Shown in pieces: positions 1-5,109 of a DNA stretch of 5,109 nt (position 1 is its first letter; each line of letters starts with the position of its first letter). Made by a program: the position numbers and the translations under genes. Source of the stretch: Chordibacter forsetii (lineage in GTDB: Bacteria; Verrucomicrobiota; Verrucomicrobiia; Opitutales; Seribacteraceae); assembly GCF_964187505.1 (NCBI RefSeq), contig NZ_CAXLML010000069.1:1-5109 (forward strand). Reading direction: 5' to 3'. A model generated the notes under the pieces. That model made no database searches and was not told the origin of the DNA. It saw only the letters and a program-made list of their open reading frames with translations.

Positions 1-303
1 ATGGGAAGCTTAGAAGCGATGCGCGAAGGATCTGCTGCACGCTACGGTCACAAAACAACTGATCTAAAAGGTAAAAGTACCGCTGAAGGCATCGAAGCTT
101 TAAAAGAAGTATCCGGTTCACTACGAGAAATATTAGAAAACTTGGCTGGTGGAATTCGTGCAGGACTTGGATATTTAGGTGCAGATGATCTGACCGAACT
201 CTCAGAAAACGCCAGGTTTATTCGGGTGACTCCTGCAGGTCAACGAGAGTCTGCTCCTCATGATGTCGTAGAAATCAAACGTTCCGACCTCAAGCGTTCC
301 TAA
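1..303 (+). CDS. guaB: IMP dehydrogenase, C-terminal fragment (5' end outside window)
   Basis: GuaB oxidises IMP to XMP with NAD+, the committed step from IMP to GMP, in the cytoplasm. Only the last 100 residues are present. The frame is open from the first base, and the initial Met is the internal Met of the conserved GMGSLxAM loop that helps bind IMP, so it is not the true start. Visible family features are MGSLEAMREGSAARYG (residues 1-16), the active-site flap region that follows, the segment AEGIEALKEVSGSL (28-41), GGIRAGLGYLGADDLTEL (50-67), and the closing segment FIRVTPAGQRESAPHDV (73-89). The last matches the FVRISxAGxxESxxHDV end of bacterial GuaB, whose E-S pair helps form the monovalent-cation site across subunits. 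The gene ends in TAA, 17 bases before purA. The CBS domains and catalytic Cys, if present, lie upstream. The family call is firm. Confidence 0.95.
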   Translation: MGSLEAMREGSAARYGHKTTDLKGKSTAEGIEALKEVSGSLREILENLAGGIRAGLGYLGADDLTELSENARFIRVTPAGQRESAPHDVVEIKRSDLKRS

Positions 304-320
304 CTAATTTATTTTTTATC

Positions 321-1898
321 ATGGCTGACATGGATCAATCGTTTGTATCTTCTTTGGTTTCAGTAACCGGAATTAGTATGGGAGACGAAGGCAAAGGCCG
401 GGTAGTCCATGAAATCCTCGAACACGAAAAGAAAAGTCTTGGCAGACCAGCTGCTGGAGTCATGAAGGTAAACGGGGGAGCGAATGCAGGGCACACTGCA
501 GCTGGACTTAAGCTCAACTTACTTCCCTCCGGCGTCGGGGATCCTGAGGTGGAAACTTTACTGATTGGATCAGGTGTGGTCGCGGACCCTCGCAAATTTC
601 TCTGGGAAGCAATGCCACTAGAAGCCCGCGGGCTTAAGGTGATCAATCGTTTGCTTATTGATCAAAGATGTCAGGTAAGTGATTTGAGTCACCGACTCCT
701 TGATTTGGCTTGGGAAAACTACCGGGTTAATCAATTAGGTATGGAAAGTCGGGGATCTACTGGCCGAGGGATAAGCCCGGCCTACGGAGACGAAACCGGA
801 CAATGGCAAATTTTTTATCAAAGCTTCCTGGGAAATAAGGACTCTTTCGCCCAGGCCCTAAGAGAACGTTGCCAACGGGCTTTGGACACCATTCAATGGG
901 TATGCAAAGTAAATGAGGCAGACTGGCATGATTTTTTCAAAACACTTACCTCTGCCGAGACAAGGGCAAATCAAGCATCCCTCGATGAGGAGATTTTTTC
1001 AGTCGATGAATTTGACTTTCAACGGTTCAAAGGAAACGAACCGTTCTCGCTCAACCTAGACGAATTGATCGAGGTTTATTGGGAAGCAGGAAACAAACTT
1101 AAAGCCTGTGTAGGGGATGGCCGTGACTTCCTTCTTGGTGCTGCTCAGGAAAAGCGCCTGGTAGTGGCCGAGTTCGGGCAGGCTTACTGGCTGGACAAAA
1201 GACACGGATTCACCCCAAATGTAACCGCATCCCATACCACCAGTTCTGAGCTCTTTCATTCTGGAGGCATCCCGGTGCAACCCATTAACCAGGTTGGCTG
1301 TTGTAAAGCATATGATACTAAGGTTGGAACACACCACTTTCTAACCCAAATGGATCATCTGTCCGACCCATGGGGACAGAAACTGGCGAAATTAGAATTT
1401 GGAACCTCTACAGGCAGACAACGTATGGTCGGTTGGTTTGATGCTGTCGAAAAAGGTAATGCATTGAGGTATGGAGGCTTTGATCAGATTGTTATCAATA
1501 AACTTGATGCCCTTACCCTTGATAGTTCCGTTCCTTCTGAACTAAAGATTTGCACGGCCTACCAACTGGCTGACGGTCAACTAACTCGGGCTGTACCAAG
1601 GGATGAAAATTCAAGAAAAAGCCTCAAGCCGGTCTATAAAACAATAGCTGGATGGAATGAGAACCTTAAAGGCATGAAGTCATTCGAACAACTGCCCGCC
1701 CAAGCAAAGGAATACATTTCCGAAATGCTTGCCGCTATCATCGAGGTCGCCTACCCCAATGGTTGGTCAGACATAGCACTTCCTAAAATTCGTTTTATTG
1801 GCATTGGACCTGACCCTGGAGAAATTATCTCAGACCTTCCCACAACCCGCCAATTATTGGAATCCGTCTCTTCAGAGCCATTGCCGGTCGCTTCGTGA
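321..1898 (+). CDS. purA: Adenylosuccinate synthetase, long divergent form
   Basis: PurA joins IMP and L-aspartate using GTP, giving adenylosuccinate, the first step from IMP to AMP, in the cytoplasm. Family motifs appear in order: the P-loop-like GDEGKGR (21-27) with the catalytic Asp at 22; NGGANAGHT (51-59) with the catalytic His at 58; LLPSGV (67-72); the IMP loop GSTGRGISPAYGD (145-157); EFGQAYWLD (284-292), matching EGAQGTLLD, with Gln 287; VTASHTTSS (301-309); KAYDTKVG (329-336); the aspartate-binding loop EFGTSTGRQR (359-368); the base-specificity motif NKLD (393-396); KICTAY (409-414); and GIGPDP (494-499). At 525 aa it is about 90 longer than the E. coli enzyme. Much of the excess lies between residues 170 and 283. 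The RRG segment that normally follows the IMP loop (E. coli Arg143 region) is replaced by TGQWQIF. The start at 321 lacks a Shine-Dalgarno site; Met4 (330) is an alternative. The stop overlaps nadC. Retained catalytic residues favour a working PurA. Confidence 0.93.
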   Translation: MADMDQSFVSSLVSVTGISMGDEGKGRVVHEILEHEKKSLGRPAAGVMKVNGGANAGHTAAGLKLNLLPSGVGDPEVETLLIGSGVVADPRKFLWEAMPLEARGLKVINRLLIDQRCQVSDLSHRLLDLAWENYRVNQLGMESRGSTGRGISPAYGDETGQWQIFYQSFLGNKDSFAQALRERCQRALDTIQWVCKVNEADWHDFFKTLTSAETRANQASLDEEIFSVDEFDFQRFKGNEPFSLNLDELIEVYWEAGNKLKACVGDGRDFLLGAAQEKRLVVAEFGQAYWLDKRHGFTPNVTASHTTSSELFHSGGIPVQPINQVGCCKAYDTKVGTHHFLTQMDHLSDPWGQKLAKLEFGTSTGRQRMVGWFDAVEKGNALRYGGFDQIVINKLDALTLDSSVPSELKICTAYQLADGQLTRAVPRDENSRKSLKPVYKTIAGWNENLKGMKSFEQLPAQAKEYISEMLAAIIEVAYPNGWSDIALPKIRFIGIGPDPGEIISDLPTTRQLLESVSSEPLPVAS

Positions 1899-2827
1899 CA
1901 TCTTCCCCTGCCCGACTAAACGATTTTCGCCAAAAAATATCATGGCGTGAGATCGAACAGTCCGAGTGTTTTTGGAAACGCCTATTAGCAGGATGCGTGG
2001 AGGAAGATCTCGACATGCCAATTGCTTCGCAGGCATGGAAAGGTGACCTAACATCGTCTCTTTGCTCACTGAAAGGAAATGGAGCTGCTGAATTAGTAGC
2101 TCGCGAACCTCTTGTTCTTTGCGGGATTCAACTGCCTAATATTCTTTTCGATACATTTTCTTGTCATAATCTTGAATTCTCTACTAAAGGGAAAGATGGT
2201 GAAAGCTACCAAGCAGGAAACAGTCTAGGCACCCTCAGGGGTTCAATCCCGCAACTTTTGGCGGTTGAAAGAACCCTGCTTAATTTCATGCAGCGTTTGT
2301 CTGGAGTTGCAACCTATGCGGCAGAATTTGTAATGGTTACGCAGCCTGAAAAAGTTGGCCTGCTTGACACACGCAAAACAACCCCGGGCCTACGAATTTT
2401 AGAAAAGTATGCCACTGCCTGTGGAGGTTCTTTCAATCATAGGATGGGACTGTTTGATCGGGCTCTTATTAAAGACAATCACCTTGCCGCTGCTGGAATT
2501 AAAGACCCGAACTCTTTGGTCAATTTTCTTCGAGAAGTCAGGAAACAGGCGAAGGAAAAATTAATTGAACTGGAAATCGATCATTTGGAACAGCTTGAAT
2601 ATGCAATCCTGGGAGGTGTAGATGCGGTATTACTCGATAATTTCACGCCCCAAGAAGTTGCCCAAGCAGTAGAGATTAATCAAAACCGAGTTGTACTCGA
2701 AGCAAGTGGATGTATAAACCGCGGAAATCTCCACGAATACGCCAAGGCTAAACCTCATTTCATTTCCACGGGTGCTCCGGTTCATTCAGCCAAGTGGGTA
2801 GACATTGGATTAGACTGGATTAACTAA
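1895..2827 (+). CDS. nadC: Nicotinate-nucleotide pyrophosphorylase (carboxylating), quinolinate phosphoribosyltransferase
   Basis: NadC converts quinolinate and PRPP into nicotinate mononucleotide, releasing CO2 and pyrophosphate, in de novo NAD synthesis. The 310-residue product shows the family motifs in order: EEDL...GDLTS (36-54), ERTLLNFMQRLSGVAT (125-140), DTRKTTPGLR (158-167), EKYA (170-173), the NHRMGLFD segment (181-188), LIKDNH (191-196), ELEID (225-229), GVDAVLLDNF (241-250), LEASGCI (268-274) and ISTGAPVHSA (290-299). These include the Arg, Lys and His residues that bind the quinolinate carboxylates and PRPP. It is slightly longer than the usual 280-290 aa because of an N-terminal extension of roughly 30 residues and about 8 extra residues between EEDL and GDLTS. 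The start is GTG, sharing GTGA with the purA stop, which suggests translational coupling. The normally second Gly of EASGGI is Cys 273. The stop TAA directly abuts birA. Confidence 0.95.
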   Translation: MTSSPARLNDFRQKISWREIEQSECFWKRLLAGCVEEDLDMPIASQAWKGDLTSSLCSLKGNGAAELVAREPLVLCGIQLPNILFDTFSCHNLEFSTKGKDGESYQAGNSLGTLRGSIPQLLAVERTLLNFMQRLSGVATYAAEFVMVTQPEKVGLLDTRKTTPGLRILEKYATACGGSFNHRMGLFDRALIKDNHLAAAGIKDPNSLVNFLREVRKQAKEKLIELEIDHLEQLEYAILGGVDAVLLDNFTPQEVAQAVEINQNRVVLEASGCINRGNLHEYAKAKPHFISTGAPVHSAKWVDIGLDWIN

Positions 2828-3883
2828 ATGGCCAAGTACCCAAAAGGAATTAAAAAAACTTACACCCCTAAGTTGAAACAAGGTCGTGTGCGAAAACGAG
2901 AGAATCCAGATGTTTATGTTTTGCGCTGCCTGTTGCAAGCTTCCCCGCATTATGTTTCTGGCAACCATCTCGCCGAAAAGTTAAAGATGTCAAGGGTGGG
3001 TGTTTGGGCACATGTAGATAAACTGCGCAAAGCTGGTCTATCTATTGAAGCTAGCCAAAATCGTGGCTACCGCCTTGCAGGGGAGCCAGACTTATTGGTT
3101 TCACCCTTATTGGAAGCTTGGTTAAAGGAATGCAAGACGGATTGCCCCTTTTACCTTTTGCAAAAAACCGATAGCACAAACTCAGAAGCGGAAAGACTAT
3201 TAGCCCAGGGAACCGAAGCTCCTTTTGCCGTACTTAGTCACCAACAAGATTCAGGACGTGGAAGAATGGGCAGAACTTGGCATAGTCCGAAAGGTGGAAA
3301 CCTCTACCTGAGCATAGCACTCAGGCCTAATGTGGAGTTAGTCAAATTTCGCAACTTTACTCTATGGCAGGGAATATCCATTGGGAAATACCTTAAAGAC
3401 CTTACTGGGATTCAAAACCTGCTCGTTAAATGGCCAAATGACCTGATCTGTGACAATAAAAAATTGGGAGGCATGCTTACCGAAGCCTCAATCGATTGTG
3501 ATCAGGTAAGATCAATGGTTTTCGGCCTTGGTCTAAATGTAAACTCCAAGCTCGGAGATTTCCCCACAGACCTTCGTGATTCTTCGACCTCCTTACTCGC
3601 AGCAAGCGGAATAAGTTGGAGGCTCCATGAATTAGCAGCCAAGCTTATAAAGACCTGTCTCGTAACAAGTAAAGAATGTTTGGGCAAAGATGCTGATACT
3701 AAACTTCTAAAAGAGTGGAAAGAAATGGATTACCTAAAGGGTAAAAAAATTAAAGTTCAAAGTGGCAAGGAAACTTACACTGGTCGGGCTGATGGAATTG
3801 ATCATTCAGGTGGCTTACGCCTGAAATTACGAAATGGCAGAGACCGAGTTGCTCATGCTGGTGAGGTTTCATTACTTTTATGA
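2828..3883 (+). CDS. birA: Bifunctional biotin-[acetyl-CoA carboxylase] ligase / BirA-type regulator
   Basis: BirA makes biotinyl-5'-AMP from biotin and ATP and transfers biotin to a lysine of the biotin carrier protein of acetyl-CoA carboxylase or similar enzymes. The 351 residues show a very basic N-terminal tail (1-24); a winged helix-turn-helix (about 28-84, with VSGNHLAEKLKMSR then VGVWAHVDKLRKAGL and a wing ending NRGYRL); and the catalytic domain with DSTN (115-118), the biotinyl-AMP loop GRGRMGRTW (143-151), KWPNDL (201-206), KLGGML (212-217) with the conserved Lys 212, and GLGLNVN (233-239). A C-terminal SH3-like domain follows (about 298-351). The HTH makes it a group II BirA able in principle to repress biotin genes, but no bio genes or BirA operator occur here. 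The ATG directly follows the nadC stop, and the stop overlaps coaX as ATGA. A later start would cut into the HTH, so 2828 is kept. Confidence 0.94.
   Translation: MAKYPKGIKKTYTPKLKQGRVRKRENPDVYVLRCLLQASPHYVSGNHLAEKLKMSRVGVWAHVDKLRKAGLSIEASQNRGYRLAGEPDLLVSPLLEAWLKECKTDCPFYLLQKTDSTNSEAERLLAQGTEAPFAVLSHQQDSGRGRMGRTWHSPKGGNLYLSIALRPNVELVKFRNFTLWQGISIGKYLKDLTGIQNLLVKWPNDLICDNKKLGGMLTEASIDCDQVRSMVFGLGLNVNSKLGDFPTDLRDSSTSLLAASGISWRLHELAAKLIKTCLVTSKECLGKDADTKLLKEWKEMDYLKGKKIKVQSGKETYTGRADGIDHSGGLRLKLRNGRDRVAHAGEVSLLL
3860..3866 (+). promoter_or_regulatory. Possible Shine-Dalgarno site for coaX
   Basis: GGTGAGG inside the end of birA precedes the coaX ATG by 13 bases. The core resembles a ribosome-binding site but the spacing is longer than optimal. 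Because the start overlaps the birA stop, coupling to birA translation may matter more than this site. Confidence 0.35.
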
Positions 3884-4644
3884 GCGATTTAAATGAACCT
3901 ATCCTCTGCCTTGATCTGGGAAATACAACTTGCAAGATTGGGGTTTGGAAAAATGGTAAAATTAGCAAAGAACGGATAATTCCTACTCAAACTTTTGTTG
4001 ATTCAGAGCAACCATGGCTAAAGGAATGGTCACAGAAAGACGGTATTGCTTATTGTTCGGTTGTCCCTAACGCAGAATCGTCGCTACTGAAAGCTCTTGT
4101 ATCAAGAAAGCTTACTCCTTACAGCCTAACAGCTCGCACCCAATCAATTCTCCCCATTGGATATCCTAACCCTGAAGAGATTGGTGCCGATCGGATTGCC
4201 AACGCCATCTCAGTTTATCAAAATTTTGATTTACCAGCGGTGGTCATTGACTTAGGTACTGCCACAACCTTTGATGTAGTTACGGCAAACGGAGGCTATG
4301 AGGGTGGAGTAATTATACCTGGACCTCAGGGAATGCTCGATTTCTTAGGAAACAATACCGCGTTATTGCCCACTCTTAGGCTTCCTCCTAACGAAACCCT
4401 CGTTGACCCAATTGGAAAAAGCACATGTGGTGCAATACAAAGTGGCTTAAGTTTCGGCTATCCGGCAATGCTACAGGGTATCCTCAATGCACTTGAAGAG
4501 CAATTGGAGGAGAAACATGGAAAAATCAAATCGTTAATTCAAACAGGTGGTGAGTCCAATCACTTTCAAATTCATGGGAGCTCGATTTATCCATACCTTA
4601 CTTTGGAAGGACTTGGCTTGGCGTTCGCCAACCAACAAGTTTAA
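3880..4644 (+). CDS. coaX: Type III pantothenate kinase
   Basis: CoaX phosphorylates pantothenate with ATP, the first step of coenzyme A synthesis. Type III enzymes need a monovalent cation and, unlike CoaA, are generally not inhibited by CoA. The 254-residue length is normal for the family. Motifs of the ASKHA fold are visible: LDLGNTTCKIG (11-21), the phosphate-binding DxGNT loop; YPNPEEIGADRIAN (95-108), with the pantothenate-binding region and catalytic Asp 104; VIDLGTATTFDVV (122-134), the second phosphate and cation site; GGYEGGVIIPG (138-148); IGKSTCGAIQSG (178-189); and QTGGES (221-226) near the adenosine site. The ATG overlaps the birA stop as ATGA. A GGTGAGG stretch at 3860-3866 lies 13 bases upstream. 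birA next to coaX is a recurrent bacterial arrangement. The stop TAA is followed by 17 bases before the ABC gene. No key motif is missing. Confidence 0.95.
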   Translation: MSDLNEPILCLDLGNTTCKIGVWKNGKISKERIIPTQTFVDSEQPWLKEWSQKDGIAYCSVVPNAESSLLKALVSRKLTPYSLTARTQSILPIGYPNPEEIGADRIANAISVYQNFDLPAVVIDLGTATTFDVVTANGGYEGGVIIPGPQGMLDFLGNNTALLPTLRLPPNETLVDPIGKSTCGAIQSGLSFGYPAMLQGILNALEEQLEEKHGKIKSLIQTGGESNHFQIHGSSIYPYLTLEGLGLAFANQQV

Positions 4645-4648
4645 GGTG
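4643..4648 (+). promoter_or_regulatory. Possible Shine-Dalgarno site for the ABC ATPase
   Basis: AAGGTG overlaps the coaX stop codon and lies 13 bases upstream of the ATG at 4662. It is the only purine-rich element in the short gap and supports that start weakly. The spacing is long. Confidence 0.3.
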
Positions 4649-4661
4649 TTACCAATATAAC

Positions 4662-4880
4662 ATGAGTGCCGAATCAAAACCCTTGCCAATCGTAGATGTA
4701 ATCAATCTACGCAAACGCTACGGCTTGGTTCAGGCTCTTAAGGGTATAAGTTTTTCCATCGGCAAAGGAGAAATCGTTGGATTCCTAGGTCCTAACGGAG
4801 CAGGAAAAAGTACAACTCTTCGAATACTTTCAGGTCTAATTCCTGCAGACTCCGGTGAGGCAAAGGTTTGCGAGGTATAA
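4662..4880 (+). pseudogene. ABC transporter ATP-binding protein, N-terminal fragment ended by a frame-shifting duplication
   Basis: This reading frame encodes 72 residues of an ABC ATPase: the first strand with the A-loop aromatic Tyr 20 in LRKRYG, the segment ALKGISFSIGKGEIVGFLG, the Walker A motif GPNGAGKST (43-51) and TLRILSGLIPADSGEAKV. The frame then reaches TAA at 4878-4880, immediately after the start of the second copy of a 131-bp tandem repeat. A normal ATPase of this class is about 240-320 residues, so the signature motif, Walker B and switch His are absent here. The open continuation lies in a different frame (4868 onwards). The fragment could not hydrolyse ATP alone. The ATG lies 17 bases after coaX, so the gene may belong to the same transcript. 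Either the gene is really broken or the sequence is misassembled. The family call is firm; the state of the gene is not. Confidence 0.85.
4743..4872 (+). repeat. Tandem direct repeat, copy 1 (130 bp matched, 131-bp period)
   Basis: This first copy covers codons 28 to 71 of the ABC ATPase, from GGTATAAG to GGTTTGCG. It matches 4874-5003 at a constant offset of 131 bases, with two differences: C at 4757 against T at 4888, and T at 4817 against C at 4948. Both differences are at third codon positions and are silent (Ser and Thr). The single base A at 4873 lies between the matched copies. A 131-base offset is not a multiple of three, so it changes the reading frame. Confidence 0.97.
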
Positions 4881-5109
4881 GTTTTTCTATCGGCAAAGGA
4901 GAAATCGTTGGATTCCTAGGTCCTAACGGAGCAGGAAAAAGTACAACCCTTCGAATACTTTCAGGTCTAATTCCTGCAGACTCCGGTGAGGCAAAGGTTT
5001 GCGGAGTTGACCTCGCGGAAGAGGAAGGAGAGGTTCGTAAACACATTGGTTTCCTCGCTGAAAACAATCCATTACCAGAAGAACTGAGGGTTATTGAATA
5101 CCTTAATTT
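4868..5109 (+). pseudogene. ABC transporter ATP-binding protein, continuation in shifted frame (3' end outside window)
   Basis: This frame is the downstream continuation of the ABC ATPase, reading from the second repeat copy to the window edge without a stop. Homology starts at 4874 with GISFSIGKGEIVGFLG, again includes Walker A (GPNGAGKST), and runs past the repeat into CGVDLAEEEGEVRKHIGFLAENNPLPEELRVIEYLN. The IGFLAENNPL segment corresponds to the Q-loop. A Glu replaces the usual Gln there, as in IGYLPENNPL of GldA/ABC-2-type export ATPases, so an ABC-2 exporter with permease genes downstream is likely. The frame is closed upstream by TGA at 4856-4858. TTG at 4868 is the only possible start, preceded by GGTGAGG seven bases upstream, and is given here as the limit. 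A product from it would lack the first strand and A-loop. More probably this is the second piece of one broken or misassembled gene. Confidence 0.75.
4874..5003 (+). repeat. Tandem direct repeat, copy 2
   Basis: This is the second copy of the Walker A region, 128 of 130 bases identical to 4743-4872. It is the copy that continues into the rest of the ABC ATPase coding frame. It ends 106 bases before the window edge. The copies' outer flanks differ (AAG before copy 1, GCGA before copy 2), so the repeat boundaries are sharp. Confidence 0.97.

Noticed and set aside
335..646. A 103-codon minus-strand open frame inside purA.
   Set aside because: It lies opposite the best conserved PurA motifs, and the Pro/Ser-rich product looks like an antisense shadow.
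1295..1312. A TTGTAAAG stretch resembling half of a BirA operator.
   Set aside because: It is a single half-site deep inside purA coding sequence, with no matching inverted half at operator spacing.
1056..1337. A 93-codon minus-strand open frame inside purA.
   Set aside because: It is fully antisense to conserved PurA sequence, with no recognisable domain or start signal.
321..1898. PurA might be PurZ, the phage enzyme for diaminopurine (Z-genome) synthesis.
   Set aside because: As I recall, PurZ lacks the catalytic Asp of PurA. Here GDEGKG with Asp 22 is intact and the gene sits beside guaB in housekeeping context with no phage genes.
4645..4661. A possible small hairpin (GTTA/TAAC) between coaX and the ABC gene as a terminator.
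   Set aside because: The stem is only four A/T-rich pairs and there is no U-run, so it cannot be supported as a terminator.
4865..4881. Programmed -1 ribosomal frameshifting joining the two ABC frames.
   Set aside because: A -1 shift at GAG (4872-4874) would join the frames, but there is no slippery heptamer and no evident downstream stem; the duplication alone explains the frame change.
4792..5067. A 91-codon open frame on the minus strand across both repeat copies.
   Set aside because: It is antisense to strongly conserved Walker A coding sequence, its product (rich in Pro, Ser and Arg) resembles no family I know, and its openness follows from the codon pattern of the + strand.

Overview
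The window is a compact, one-directional bacterial gene cluster on the + strand, probably part of one transcription unit. It starts inside one gene and ends inside another. Base composition is moderate (somewhat under 50% G+C by eye). There are no rRNA, tRNA, CRISPR, transposase or phage genes. The cluster is chromosomal housekeeping DNA. Strong Shine-Dalgarno sites are scarce. The long divergent PurA, the nadC-birA-coaX run and an ABC ATPase of the GldA type lead me to guess a Verrucomicrobiota (Opitutae-like) bacterium. That guess is inference only and was not tested by any search.

Layout: (1) 1-303 is the C-terminal end of guaB (IMP dehydrogenase). (2) 321-1898 is an unusually long, divergent purA (adenylosuccinate synthetase, 525 aa). 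(3) 1895-2827 is nadC (quinolinate phosphoribosyltransferase). (4) 2828-3883 is birA (biotin protein ligase with an N-terminal DNA-binding domain). (5) 3880-4644 is coaX (type III pantothenate kinase). (6) 4662 to the end is an ABC-transporter ATPase gene broken by an imperfect tandem duplication of 131 bp (4743-4872 and 4874-5003). The duplication repeats the Walker A region and shifts the reading frame.

Biological logic: GuaB and PurA are the two enzymes that draw on IMP, towards GMP and AMP respectively, so the IMP branch point is encoded by neighbouring genes. NadC (NAD), BirA (biotin attachment) and CoaX (coenzyme A) are cofactor-supply functions. Genes 2 to 5 overlap or abut (GTGA, TAA-ATG, ATGA junctions), which suggests translational coupling. 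No promoter, operator or terminator is convincing, and there is no gene-free stretch longer than 17 bases.

The two points most worth checking are the frame-breaking duplication in the ABC gene, which is either a real mutation or an assembly artefact near the end of the sequence, and the divergent PurA, which keeps the main catalytic residues but lacks the usual arginine-rich segment after its IMP-binding loop. I did not find a convincing new defence, mobile or signalling system.
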